Assembly: GCA_030268105.1 (NCBI GenBank)
Contig: BSDZ01000087.1
Span: 62,001 to 126,000 of the forward strand
Direction: 5' to 3'
Source: Volvox africanus
Taxonomy: Eukaryota; Chlorophyta; Chlorophyceae; Chlamydomonadales; Volvocaceae
DNA length: 64,000 nt
Shown here: positions 1 to 10,812 of the stretch, piece after piece
How positions within the stretch are numbered: the first letter of the stretch is position 1
Layout: each line of letters opens with the position of its first letter
Notes under the pieces: generated by a model
Databases searched by the model: none
What the model was told of the DNA's origin: nothing
Seen by the model: only the letters and a program-made list of their open reading frames with translations
Made by a program: the position numbers and the translations under genes

Positions 1-65
1 GGCCGTATAACTAGCTCTGACATTCATTCGTATATTAGTGTTGCTCACATTCCAACAACGCTTAA

Positions 66-392
66 CCTGATACTTTCAGAGTTGTAACTATCATTCCAAA
101 CCTATTTGTATGTCCTACCAGCAGGTTATCTCCCTCTCAGTTACTGGCTGACCTGCCTGCACCATGTCCGTGAACATTTGTAAGGAATTTTCCTAACTTG
201 CGCCAAATAGATCGGCAGCGCTTCGTCTTGTTTCATTTTCAACGCATATATCTCTGCAATAAGTTGTGAATTTCATGCATCACTATTGGCGGCAAAAAAA
301 GCTCCGATCCTGTCCCAGCCTCCTTTTGCATTCACCGCAGCCAGGTGATAGTCCTGAACGTTTTCGAGCATTATGGTCTTGACTTTGTGTAA
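66..392 (-). pseudogene. Degenerate copia Gag (UBN2) fragment in U1
   Basis: Minus-strand translation matches the Gag of the intact copia elements in this window (residues about 51-160 there). Recognisable blocks are VKTIMLENVQDYHL, GGWDRIGAFFAANSDA, ALKMKQDEALPIYLAQVRK and, after a frameshift near 185, TDMVQAGQPVTEREITCW and MIVTTLKVSG. An in-frame TGA follows FAANSDA where the young element has Arg-Arg, and a stop follows KVSG. Family knowledge: this all-helical region of copia Gag (UBN2/DUF4219 type) forms the capsid. With one frameshift and two stops it cannot make capsid. The same remnant sits at the same place in every monomer. The match was found by eye, but its length and order make chance unlikely. 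Confidence 0.82.
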
Positions 393-395
393 AAG

Positions 396-522
396 CCAGC
401 AAAGCCCCTCAATGGGCCGTATTACTTGCTCTGTCATTCATTCGTATATGAGTGTTGCTCTTACTCGTGCGCTCGGGAATCATTCGTTCGTATATGAGTG
501 CTCTTCACATTCCAACACCAAT
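396..522. repeat. Short internal repeat, copy C (long form) in U1
   Basis: It begins gccagcaaagcccctcaatg and ends cacattccaacaccaa. It matches copies A (2482-2566) and B (2683-2763) but is about 40 bp longer because the segment attcgtatatgagtg occurs twice within it. It lies just upstream, in the minus-strand sense, of the Gag remnant. It recurs in every monomer. Identity unknown. Confidence 0.8.
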
Positions 523-1064
523 AGTCAAAAATTTGTATTACAAAAAGTGGAAATGATAAAAAATAAATTAGAATATGATACAAAAATGCAATGAAACAAA
601 CAAGAGTGGCAAAATGTTCAAAGGCTTATTCAGCCGGCAGCATTATGATTTATGTACTGACGAAAATTTAAACATTCATCTAAAGAGCAATAATCATCGG
701 CCAGATTGAAATCGTGTTATCACAAAAGAGTGCCCACATTTAAAACAAGCAACTCAAAGACATTGCAATGAGTAAAACACACAAAAGAGTCAATATGCTA
801 AACAACAACTTCAAAACTTTGAAAAGCAGGGTAAATGATGAGAAGCAGTTTCACCATTACGATTTCTGTTTAGACGTTTAGACTTAAATTGTCATGTGAA
901 GAAATAGTCAATGGCCATATGAAACTCCTTTAAATTGAGAATAAGCAACTGAAATGCAATGCAATAAGAGAAATACACAAAAGAGAAGAACTTTAAAACG
1001 ATGAAAAACTAAAAGGGTTATTGATAAAGCAATTGCACAAGCAGTTTTACATTTCACAGCTGGC
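523..1064. repeat. AT-rich non-copia segment with a diverged direct repeat
   Basis: No open frame or recognisable protein is present. Two related stretches, 747-830 and 943-1010, share aagcaact, a gcaat-rich run, acacaaaagag and a tttaaaac/tcaaaac...tgaaaa tail, so this part grew by an old local duplication. It separates the pre-integrase end of one copia remnant from the Gag start of the next. Confidence 0.65.
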
Positions 1065-1307
1065 TCACAGCAAGCCGGGGTGACAATGGGCGTTACCACA
1101 CTTAGCAGACGTGGATGCCTTACTCGACTTCACGTTGATCCCCTTCAATCCATCCTTAATCAATTCCTTCAAGCTTCCTACTTCGACCCTTCCATATCTC
1201 CTGTTCCATTCCTCCTTCGTTTGTTGTGTGTGCCCTGTTTGAGTCACACCCACAAACCCTCTTCTCATGTAATCTTGCAAGGCAATTTCGCATCCCTGCT
1301 TGCACAT
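1065..1307 (-). pseudogene. Second GAG-pre-integrase-like block in U1
   Basis: The 80-codon minus-strand frame contains GFVGVTQTGHTQQTKEEWNR followed by RYGRVEVGSLKELIKDGL and CGNAHC. It aligns with [37 protein letters not shown] and CEPC of the intact copia elements (residues about 451-510). In the family this is the HHCC zinc-binding N-terminus of integrase. Here the two His are replaced (WHRRYGH has become WNRRYGR), while the Cys pair survives as CGNAHC with changed spacing. No integrase core follows, so the copia homology stops here. Confidence 0.72.
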
Positions 1308-1403
1308 GCCGTCCTCTCAGTGCTCTGATGGCTTGCATGGTTCATGCCTGTTTCTGGGCACCATAATTGTCCTGTTTGTGCCGGGCGAATGCAGTACTCG
1401 GGT

Positions 1404-1541
1404 CTTGGGGTCAATGCCTGATACCACCCCCTGCCGGACTGCTTTCTGTGAACCGCCTTGCCTAGCTTGTCCAACATTTTGATGCTATAATGATTTTGCT
1501 TCATCCACTGGCCTGGCGTGAGCCATGCCGACAAATCCGCA
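1404..1541 (-). pseudogene. First GAG-pre-integrase-like block, W-to-stop
   Basis: The protease frame runs into GFVGMAHARPVDEAKSL and then TAG, after which the same frame continues as HQNVGQARQGG and QKAVRQGVVSGID. In the intact family the equivalent is Leu-Trp-His followed by [13 protein letters not shown], so the TAG at 1485-1487 is most simply a TGG-to-TAG change. This is a second version of the block at 1065-1307, so the monomer holds two protease/pre-integrase junctions in tandem. Confidence 0.65.
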
Positions 1542-2327
1542 CTCTTGCTTGATGGCGGATACCACTTCGCATTCCAACTTGTACAAATATCCCTTCCGGC
1601 ACCCCGACAGCACCACTCTGTCACATATGCACACGTACACCAATTGGTCCCCAAAACTAATTTTTCCTCCATTTTCGCCCAATGATGCAACGGATATCAC
1701 CTTTACGTAGCTGCTCGGTACCATGTACACATTGTTAATTGTGACTGTGGCGTTCGGACGGCAAGACGGTGCCAATTTTAACGTGCCAATGGCTGTGGGT
1801 CGCATGACTCCTCCGTTCATGCTCATAATGTCAAACTTATCTCTCTCGTTGATTTTGACCACGTCTGTTAGATCCCGTTCATCATAAGTGATGTGGTGAG
1901 CTGCTCCTGAGTCCATGCACCATCCTTGCACCTTGCTGTGCTGTGACCCCACAAATGCATAGTTATCTGGGTGATCCATCCTGCGGCCTCCTGCATCACC
2001 ACGTCGCCCTTGATTCCTTTCTTGTTCTGTCATTGGTCGACTTTTTGCAGTGTGATATTCGCTGTTACTTTGCATTTGCCTTCCCGCTGACCTTGGTGGC
2101 ATGCTGCTGCTTGCAATGTTGCGTCTGTCACCTGTCCATTCATCTTCACGACGATGGTATTGTGACTGCTGTGAATTGAATTTGGATCTCTCTTGAAACT
2201 CCGGCGGTGACCACGTTAAGGATGTGTCCGGCCATATTGGCCAACACAACGAGCCCCTTTGTGGGTCACGCCCGAATATTTTGCCTTTCCAACCTGGAAA
2301 TCGGCTACCGCCGAATCGCCTGTGCAC
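1485..2327 (-). pseudogene. Copia protease-like open frame of U1
   Basis: The 280-codon frame contains the retroviral-type aspartic protease site in WCMDSGAAHHITYDERDL, matching [18 protein letters not shown] of the intact elements, followed by MNGGVMRPTAIGTLKL and INNVYMVPSSYVKVISVASL, which match [15 protein letters not shown] and [20 protein letters not shown]. In the intact family this enzyme cleaves the Gag-Pol precursor inside the particle. The first Met (MHRRFGG) is not a natural start: Gag C-terminal homology continues upstream to about 2486 and is broken there by an in-frame stop and a frameshift. The zinc knuckle (about 2200-2270) is eroded; GQYG and AGHI survive in different frames. 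The frame is open in every uninterrupted monomer, but most changes between copies alter residues, so it is probably not under selection. Confidence 0.8.
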
Positions 2328-2486
2328 CCATTCACGCCTATATCCTCCACCACAATTGCTCTGTCAATTGCTCCACGCACCGCCTCGTCCTGTGCCCACA
2401 AACGCGACTGACTCGCTTTTCGGGTTTCCTACATCCATCCGCCTTTCGAACGCCAGCAATTGGGCGCTCACTTTTGTCTAAGTCAG
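2328..2486 (-). pseudogene. Copia Gag C-terminal remnant in U1
   Basis: Minus-strand translation gives LT, stop, T then VSAQLLAFERRMDVG and SVAFVGTGRGG, matching [18 protein letters not shown] and SAFVSAGRG of the intact Gag (residues about 161-197). It resumes the Gag homology where the ~285 bp insert ends, and runs into the protease frame through a stop and GGGYRREWVHRRFGG. Confidence 0.72.
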
Positions 2487-2566
2487 CAAAGCGGCCGGCC
2501 CCTCACTGGAACGTATTACTTGCTCTGACAGTCTTTTATATACGAGATTCGCTCACATTCCAACAC
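2482..2566. repeat. Short internal repeat, copy A
   Basis: It begins gtcagcaaagcggccggccc and ends gctcacattccaacac. With copy B it bounds the ~285 bp block that splits the Gag homology. It is about 85 bp and more diverged from B than C is. Confidence 0.75.
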
Positions 2567-2682
2567 CCCCCGTGAGTGACACTCCGTCGATTCTCACGAT
2601 CTACCCCTTACTGCCTCGTCCCTGCAACCCTGCCCTGGTCCACAGCCGCGTACTTGCGCTCGGGGCACATAACCTGTGAAAA
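2567..2682. repeat. Spacer between short repeats A and B
   Basis: About 116 bp of GC-rich sequence that is not copia-like. In the 2722 bp monomers this stretch contains the extra 18 bp block. It shares tgcgctcggg with copy C, so it may once have been part of the same repeat. Confidence 0.6.
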
Positions 2683-2763
2683 GTCAGCAAAGCGCCCCTC
2701 CCTGGGCCGTATAACTAGCTCTGACATTCATTCGTATATTAGTGTTGCTCACATTCCAACAAC
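2683..2763. repeat. Short internal repeat, copy B
   Basis: It begins gtcagcaaagcgcccctccc and ends gctcacattccaacaac, about 81 bp. Copies A and B are in direct orientation at the two edges of the insert, like a pair of terminal direct repeats, but far shorter than known LTRs and without TG...CA ends. Confidence 0.75.
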
Positions 2764-5408
2764 GCTTAACCTGATACTTTCAGAGTTGTAACTATCATTC
2801 CAAACCTATTTGTATGTCCTACCAGCAGGTTATCTCCCTCTCAGTTACTGGCTGACCTGCCTGCACCATGTCCGTGAACATTTGTAAGGAATTTTCCTAA
2901 CTTGCGCCAAATAGATCGGCAGCGCTTCGTCTTGTTTCATTTTCAACGCATATATCTCTGCAATAAGTTGTGAATTTCATGCATCACTATTGGCGGCAAA
3001 AAAAGCTCCGATCCTGTCCCAGCCTCCTTTTGCATTCACCGCAGCCAGGTGATAGTCCTGAACGTTTTCGAGCATTATGGTCTTGACTTTGTGTAAAAGC
3101 CAGCAAAGCCCCTCAATGGGCCGTATTACTTGCTCTGTCATTCATTCGTATATGAGTGTTGCTCTTACTCGTGCGCTCGGGAATCATTCGTTCGTATATG
3201 AGTGCTCTTCACATTCCAACACCAATAGTCAAAAATTTGTATTACAAAAAGTGGAAATGATAAAAAATAAATTAGAATATGATACAAAAATGCAATGAAA
3301 CAAACAAGAGTGGCAAAATGTTCAAAGGCTTATTCAGCCGGCAGCATTATGATTTATGTACTGACGAAAATTTAAACATTCATCTAAAGAGCAATAATCA
3401 TCGGCCAGATTGAAATCGTGTTATCACAAAAGAGTGCCCACATTTAAAACAAGCAACTCAAATACATTGCAATGAGTAAAACACACAAAAGAGTCAATAT
3501 GCTAAACAACAACTTCAAAACTTTGAAAAGCAGGGTAAATGATGAGAAGCAGTTTCACCATTACGATTTCTGTTTAGACGTTTAGACTTAAATTGTCATG
3601 TGAAGAAATAGTCAATGGCCATATGAAACTCCTTTAAATTGAGAATAAGCAACTGAAATGCAATGCAATAAGAGAAATACACAAAAGAGAAGAACTTTAA
3701 AACGATGAAAAACTAAAAGGGTTATTGATAAAGCAATTGCACAAGCAGTTTTACATTTCACAGCTGGCTCACAGCAAGCCGGGGTGACAATGGGCGTTAC
3801 CACACTTAGCAGACGTGGATGCCTTACTCGACTTCACGTTGATCCCCTTCAATCCATCCTTAATCAATTCCTTCAAGCTTCCTACTTCGACCCTTCCATA
3901 TCTCCTGTTCCATTCCTCCTTCGTTTGTTGTGTGTGCCCTGTTTGAGTCACACCCACAAACCCTCTTCTCATGTAATCTTGCAAGGCAGTTTCGCATCCC
4001 TGCTTGCACATGCCGTCCTCTCAGTGCTCTGATGGCTTGCATGGTTCATGCCTGTTTCTGGGCACCATAATTGTCCTGTTTGTGCCGGGCGAATGCAGTA
4101 CTCGGGTCTTGGGGTCAATGCCTGATACCACCCCCTGCCGGACTGCTTTCTGTGAACCGCCTTGCCTAGCTTGTCCAACATTTTGATGCTATAATGATTT
4201 TGCTTCATCCACTGGCCTGGCGTGAGCCATGCCGACAAATCCGCACTCTTGCTTGATGGCGGATACCACTTCGCATTCCAACTTGTACAAATATCCCTTC
4301 CGGCACCCCGACAGCACCACTCTGTCACATATGCACACGTACACCAATTGGTCCCCAAAACTAATTTTTCCTCCATTTTCGCCCAATGATGCAACGGATA
4401 TCACCTTTACGTAGCTGCTCGGTACCATGTACACATTGTTAATTGTGACTGTGGCGTTCGGACGGCAAGACGGTGCCAATTTTAACGTGCCAATGGCTGT
4501 GGGTCGCATGACTCCTCCGTTCATGCTCATAATGTCAAACTTATCTCTCTCGTTGATTTTGACCACGTCTGTTAGATCCCGTTCATCATAAGTGATGTGG
4601 TGAGCTGCTCCTGAGTCCATGCACCATCCTTGCACCTTGCTGTGCTGTGACCCCACAAATGCATAGTTATCTGGGTGATCCATCCTGCGGCCTCCTGCAT
4701 CACCACGTCGCCCTTGATTCCTTTCTTGTTCTGTCATTGGTCGACTTTTTGCAGTGTGATATTCGCTGTTACTTTGCATTTGCCTTCCCGCTGACCTTGG
4801 TGGCATGCTGCTGCTTGCAATGTTGCGTCTGTCACCTGTCCATTCATCTTCACGACGATGGTATTGTGACTGCTGTGAATTGAATTTGGATCTCTCTTGA
4901 AACTCCGGCGGTGACCACGTTAAGGATGTGTCCGGCCATATTGGCCAACACAACGAGCCCCTTTGTGGGTCACGCCCGAATATTTTGCCTTTCCAACCTG
5001 GAAATCGGCTACCGCCGAATCGCCTGTGCACCCATTCACGCCTATATCCTCCACCACAATTGCTCTGTCAATTGCTCCACGCACCGCCTCGTCCTGTGCC
5101 CACAAACGCGACTGACTCGCTTTTCGGGTTTCCTACATCCATCCGCCTTTCGAACGCCAGCAATTGGGCGCTCACTTTTGTCTAAGTCAGCAAAGCGGCC
5201 GGCCCCTCACTGGAACGTATTACTTGCTCTGACAGTCTTTTATATACGAGATTCGCTCACATTCCAACACCCCCCGTGAGTGACACTCCGTCGATTCTCA
5301 CGATCTACCCCTTACTGCCTCGTCCCTGCAACCCTGCCCTGGTCCACAGCCGCGTACTTGCGCTCGGGGCACATAACCTGTGAAAAGTCAGCAAAGCGCC
5401 CCTCCCTG
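2705..5408. repeat. Array monomer U2 (2704 bp)
   Basis: Differs from U1 at two places noticed: aaatacattgc for aaagacattgc, and ggcagtttcg for ggcaatttcg (Ile to Thr in the second pre-integrase-like block). Confidence 0.95.
4189..5031 (-). pseudogene. Copia protease-like frame, U2
   Basis: Encodes the same 280 residues as the U1 copy, including the Asp-Ser-Gly site. Confidence 0.78.
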
Positions 5409-8113
5409 GGCCGTATAACTAGCTCTGACATTCATTCGTATATTAGTGTTGCTCACATTCCAACAACGCTTAACCTGATACTTTCAGAGTTGTAACTATC
5501 ATTCCAAACCTATTTGTATGTCCTACCAGCAGGTTATCTCCCTCTCAGTTACTGGCTGACCTGCCTGCACCATGTCCGTGAACATTTGTAAGGAATTTTC
5601 CTAACTTGCGCCAAATAGATCGGCAGCGCTTCGTCTTGTTTCATTTTCAACGCATATATCTCTGCAATAAGGTGTGAATTTCATGCATCACTATTGGCGG
5701 CAAAAAAAGCTCCGATCCTGTCCCAGCCTCCTTTTGCATTCACCGCAGCCAGGTGATAGTCCTGAACGTTTTCGAGCATTATGGTCTTGACTTTGTGTAA
5801 AAGCCAGCAAAGCCCCTCAATGGGCCGTATTACTTGCTCTGTCATTCATTCGTATATGAGTGTTGCTCTTACTCGTGCGCTCGGGAATCATTCGTTCGTA
5901 TATGAGTGCTCTTCACATTCCAACACCAATAGTCAAAAATTTGTATTACAAAAAGTGGAAATGATAAAAAATAAATTAGAATATGATACAAAAATGCAAT
6001 GAAACAAACAAGAGTGGCAAAATGTTCAAAGGCTTATTCAGCCGGCAGCATTATGATTTATGTACTGACGAAAATTTAAACATTCATCTAAAGAGCAATA
6101 ATCATCGGCCAGATTGAAATCGTGTTATCACAAAAGAGTGCCCACATTTAAAACAAGCAACTCAAATGCATTGCAATGAGTAAAACACACAAAAGAGTCA
6201 ATATGCTAAACAACAACTTCAAAACTTTGAAAAGCAGGGTAAATGATGAGAAGCAGTTTCACCATTACGATTTCTGTTTAGACGTTTAGACTTAAATTGT
6301 CATGTGAAGAAATAGTCAATGGCCATATGAAACTCCTTTAAATTGAGTATAAGCAACTGAAATGCAATGCAATAAGAGAAATACACAAAAGAGAAGAACT
6401 TTAAAACGATGAAAAACTAAAAGGGTTATTGATAAAGCAATTGCACAAGCAGTTTTACATTTCACAGCTGGCTCACAGCAAGCCGGGGTGACAATGGGCG
6501 TTACCCACACTTAGCAGACGTGGATGCCTTACTCGACTTCACGTTGATCCCCTTCAATCCATCCTTAATCAATTCCTTCAAGCTTCCTACTTCGACCCTT
6601 CCATATCTCCTGTTCCATTCCTCCTTCGTTTGTTGTGTGTGCCCTGTTTGAGTCACACCCACAAACCCTCTTCTCATGTAATCTTGCAAGGCAATTTCGC
6701 ATCCCTGCTTGCACATGCCGTCCTCTCAGTGCTCTGATGGCTTGCATGGTTCATGCCTGTTTCTGGGCACCATAATTGTCCTGTTTGTGCCGGGCGAATG
6801 CAGTACTCGGGTCTTGGGGTCAATGCCTGATACCACCCCCTGCCGGACTGCTTTCTGTGAACCGCCTTGCCTAGCTTGTCCAACATTTTGATGCTATAAT
6901 GATTTTGCTTCATCCACTGGCCTGGCGTGAGCCATGCCGACAAATCCGCACTCTTGCTTGATGGCGGATACCACTTCGCATTCCAACTTGTACAAATATC
7001 CCTTCCGGCACCCCGACAGCACCACTCTGTCACATATGCACACGTACACCAATTGGTCCCCAAAACTAATTTTTCCTCCATTTTCGCCCAATGATGCAAC
7101 GGATATCACCTTTACGTAGCTGCTCGGTACCATGTACACATTGTTAATTGTGACTGTGGCGTTCGGACGGCAAGACGGTGCCAATTTTAACGTGCCAATG
7201 GCTGTGGGTCGCATGACTCCTCCGTTCATGCTCATAATGTCAAACTTATCTCTCTCGTTGATTTTGACCACGTCTGTTAGATCCCGTTCATCATAAGTGA
7301 TGTGGTGAGCTGCTCCTGAGTCCATGCACCATCCTTGCACCTTGCTGTGCTGTGACCCCACAAATGCATAGTTATCTGGGTGATCCATCCTGCGGCCTCC
7401 TGCATCACCACGTCGCCCTTGATTCCTTTCTTGTTCTGTCATTGGTCGACTTTTTGCAGTGTGATATTCGCTGTTACTTTGCATTTGCCTTCCCGCTGAC
7501 CTTGGTGGCATGCTGCTGCTTGCAATGTTGCGTCTGTCACCTGTCCATTCATCTTCACGACGATGGTATTGCGACTGCTGTGAATTGAATTTGGATCTCT
7601 CTTGAAACTCCGGCGGTGACCACGTTAAGGATGTGTCCGGCCATATTGGCCAACACAACGAGCCCCTTTGTGGGTCACGCCCGAATATTTTGCCTTTCCA
7701 ACCTGGAAATCGGCTACCGCCGAATCGCCTGTGCACCCATTCACGCCTATATCCTCCACCACAATTGCTCTGTCAATTGCTCCACGCACCGCCTCGTCCT
7801 GTGCCCACAAACGCGACTGACTCGCTTTTCGGGTTTCCTACATCCATCCGCCTTTCGAACGCCAGCAATTGGGCGCTCACTCTTGTCTAAGTCAGCAAAG
7901 CGGCCGGCCCCTCACTGGAACGTATTACTTGCTCTGACAGTCTTTTATATACGAGATTCGCTCACATTCCAACACCCCCCGTGAGTGACACTCCGTCGAT
8001 TCTCACGATCTACCCCTTACTGCCTCGTCCCTGCAACCCTGCCCTGGTCCACAGCCGCGTACTTGCGCTCGGGGCACATAACCTGTGAAAAGTCAGCAAA
8101 GCGCCCCTCCCTG
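5409..8113. repeat. Array monomer U3 (2705 bp)
   Basis: One extra C near 6506 (gttacccacac for gttaccacac), shared only with U4 and U5. It also has aaggtgtgaat near 5670, aaatgcattgc and gagtataagc, the last two shared with the 2722 bp monomers. Confidence 0.95.
6894..7736 (-). pseudogene. Copia protease-like frame, U3
   Basis: 280 residues identical to U1; carries the silent serine change (gtattgcgac on the plus strand) found in later monomers. Confidence 0.78.
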
Positions 8114-10812
8114 GGCCGTATAACTAGCTCTGACATTCATTCGTATATTAGTGTTGCTCACATTCCAACAACGCTTAACCTGATACTTTCAGAGTTGTAA
8201 CTATCATTCCAAACCTATTTGTATGTCCTACCAGCAGGTTATCTCCCTCTCAGTTACTGGCTGACCTGCCTGCACCATGTCCGTGAACATTTGTAAGGAA
8301 TTTTCCTAACTTGCGCCAAATAGATCGGCAGCGCTTCGTCTTGTTTCATTTTCAACGCATATATCTCTGCAATAAGTTGTGAATTTCATGCATCACTATT
8401 GGCGGCAAAAAAAGCTCCGATCCTGTCCCAGCCTCCTTTTGCATTCACCGCAGCCAGGTGATAGTCCTGAACGTTTTCGAGCATTATGGTCTTGACTTTG
8501 TGTAAAAGCCAGCAAAGCCCCTCAATGGGCCGTATTACTTGCTCTGTCATTCATTCGTATATGAGTGTTGCTCTTACTCGTGCGCTCGGGAATCATTCGT
8601 TCGTATATGAGTGCTCTTCACATTCCAACACCAATAGTCAAAAATTTGTATTACAAAAAGTGGAAATGATAAAAAATAAATTAGAATATGATACAAAAAT
8701 GCAATGAAACAAACAAGAGTGGCAAAATGTTCAAAGGCTTATTCAGCCGGCAGCATTATGATTTATGTACTGACGAAAATTTAAACATTCATCTAAAGAG
8801 CAATAATCATCGGCCAGATTGAAATCGTGTTATCACAAAAGAGTGCCCACATTTAAAACAAGCAACTCAAAGACATTGCAATGAGTAAAACACACAAAAG
8901 AGTCAATATGCTAAACAACAACTTCAAAACTTTGAAAAGCAGGGTAAATGATGAGAAGCAGTTTCACCATTACGATTTCTGTTTAGACGTTTAGACTTAA
9001 ATTGTCATGTGAAGAAATAGTCAATGGCCATATGAAACTCCTTTAAATTGAGTATAAGCAACTGAAATGCAATGCAATAAGAGAAATACACAAAAGAGAA
9101 GAACTTTAAAACGATGAAAAACTAAAAGGGTTATTGATAAAGCAATTGCACAAGCAGTTTTACATTTCACAGCTGGCTCACAGCAAGCCGGGGTGACAAT
9201 GGGCGTTACCCACACTTAGCAGACGTGGATGCCTTACTCGACTTCACGTTGATCCCCTTCAATCCATCCTTAATCAATTCCTTCAAGCTTCCTACTTCGA
9301 CCCTTCCATATCTCCTGTTCCATTCCTCCTTCGTTTGTTGTGTGTGCCCTGTTTGAGTCACACCCACAAACCCTCTTCTCATGTAATCTTGCAAGGCAAT
9401 TTCGCATCCCTGCTTGCACATGCCGTCCTCTCAGTGCTCTGATGGCTTGCATGGTTCATGCCTGTTTCTGGGCACCATAATTGTCCTGTTTGTGCCGGGC
9501 GAATGCAGTACTCGGGTCTTGGGGTCAATGCCTGATACCACCCCCTGCCGGACTGCTTTCTGTGAACCGCCTTGCCTAGCTTGTCCAACATTTTGATGCT
9601 ATAATGATTTTGCTTCATCCACTGGCCTGGCGTGAGCCATGCCGACAAATCCGCACTCTTGCTTGATGGCGGATACCACTTCGCATTCGAACTTGTACAA
9701 AGATCCCTTCCGGCACCCCGACAGCACCACTCTGTCACATATGCACACGTACACCAATTGGTCCCCAAAACTAATTTTTCCTCCATTTTCGCCCAATGAT
9801 GCAACGGATATCACCTTTACATAGCTGCTCGGTACCACGTAAACATTGTTAATTGTGGCGTTCGGACGGCAAGACGGTGCCAATTTTAACGTGCCAATGG
9901 CTGTGGGTCGCATGACTCCTCCGTTCATGCTCATAATGTCAAACTTATCTCTCTCGTTGATTTTGACCACGTCTGTTAGATCCCGTTCATCATAAGTGAT
10001 GTGGTGAGCTGCTCCTGAGTCCATGCACCATCCTTGCACCTTGCTGTGCTGTGACCCCACAAATGCATAGTTATCTGGGTGATCCATCCTGCGGCCTCCT
10101 GCATCACCACGTCGCCCTTGATTCCTTTCTTGTTCTGTCATTGGTCGACTTTTTGCAGTGTGATATTCGCTGTTACTTTGCATTTGCCTTCCCGCTGACC
10201 TTGGTGGCATGCTGCTGCTTGCAATGTTGCGTCTGTCACCTGTCCATTCATCTTCACGACGATGGTATTGCGACTGCTGTGAATTGAATTTGGATCTCTC
10301 TTGAAACTCCGGCGGTGACCACGTTAAGGATGTGTCCGGCCATATTGGCCAACAAAACGAGCCCCTTTGTGGGTCACGCCCGAATATTTTGCCTTTCCAA
10401 CCTGGAAATCGGCTACCGCCGAATCGCCTGTGCACCCATTCACGCCTATATCCTCCACCACAATTGCTCTGTCAATTGCTCCACGCACCGCCTCGTCCTG
10501 TGCCCACAAACGCGACTGACTCGCTTTTCGGGTTTCCTACATCCATCCGCCTTTCGAACGCCAGCAATTGGGCGCTCACTCTTGTCTAAGTCAGCAAAGC
10601 GGCCGGCCCCTCACTGGAACGTATTACTTGCTCTGACAGTCTTTTATATACGAGATTCGCTCACATTCCAACACCCCCCGTGAGTGACACTCCGTCGATT
10701 CTCACGATCTACCCCTTACTGCCTCGTCCCTGCAACCCTGCCCTGGTCCACAGCCGCGTACTTGCGCTCGGGGCACATAACCTGTGAAAAGTCAGCAAAG
10801 CGCCCCTCCCTG
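8114..10812. repeat. Array monomer U4 (2699 bp, mosaic)
   Basis: Has the extra C of U3 and U5, plus a private 6 bp loss near 9858 (aattgtggcg for aattgtgactgtggcg), which together give 2699 bp. It also carries accacgtaaac and aacaaaacgag, variants typical of the distant 2722 bp monomers, so it is a mosaic. Confidence 0.94.
9599..10435 (-). pseudogene. Copia protease-like frame, U4 (two codons shorter)
   Basis: 278 residues. The 6 bp loss removes Thr-Val after NAT without breaking the frame. Other changes are Met to Val after NNVY, Leu to Phe in SLCW, and a run reading GSLYKFE instead of GYLYKLE. Nearly all are replacement changes, consistent with neutral drift. Confidence 0.76.

Larger units (their letters stand above)
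1..2704. repeat. Array monomer U1 (2704 bp, reference copy)
   Basis: This monomer is used for the internal map. On the minus strand: Gag UBN2 remnant 66-392, Gag C-terminus and protease 1485-2486, pre-integrase-like blocks 1085-1541. The non-copia parts are 393-522 (third copy of a short repeat), 523-1064 (AT-rich) and, between Gag halves, 2482-2763. Confidence 0.95.

Noticed and set aside
1485..2327. The 280-codon frame as a conserved host gene
   Set aside because: Clear copia protease homology, no natural start, flanked by stops and frameshifts, and mostly replacement changes between copies.
2207..2575. Plus-strand 122-codon frame repeated in every monomer
   Set aside because: Antisense to the Gag/protease remnant, with no recognisable domain; its recurrence only reflects the repeat.
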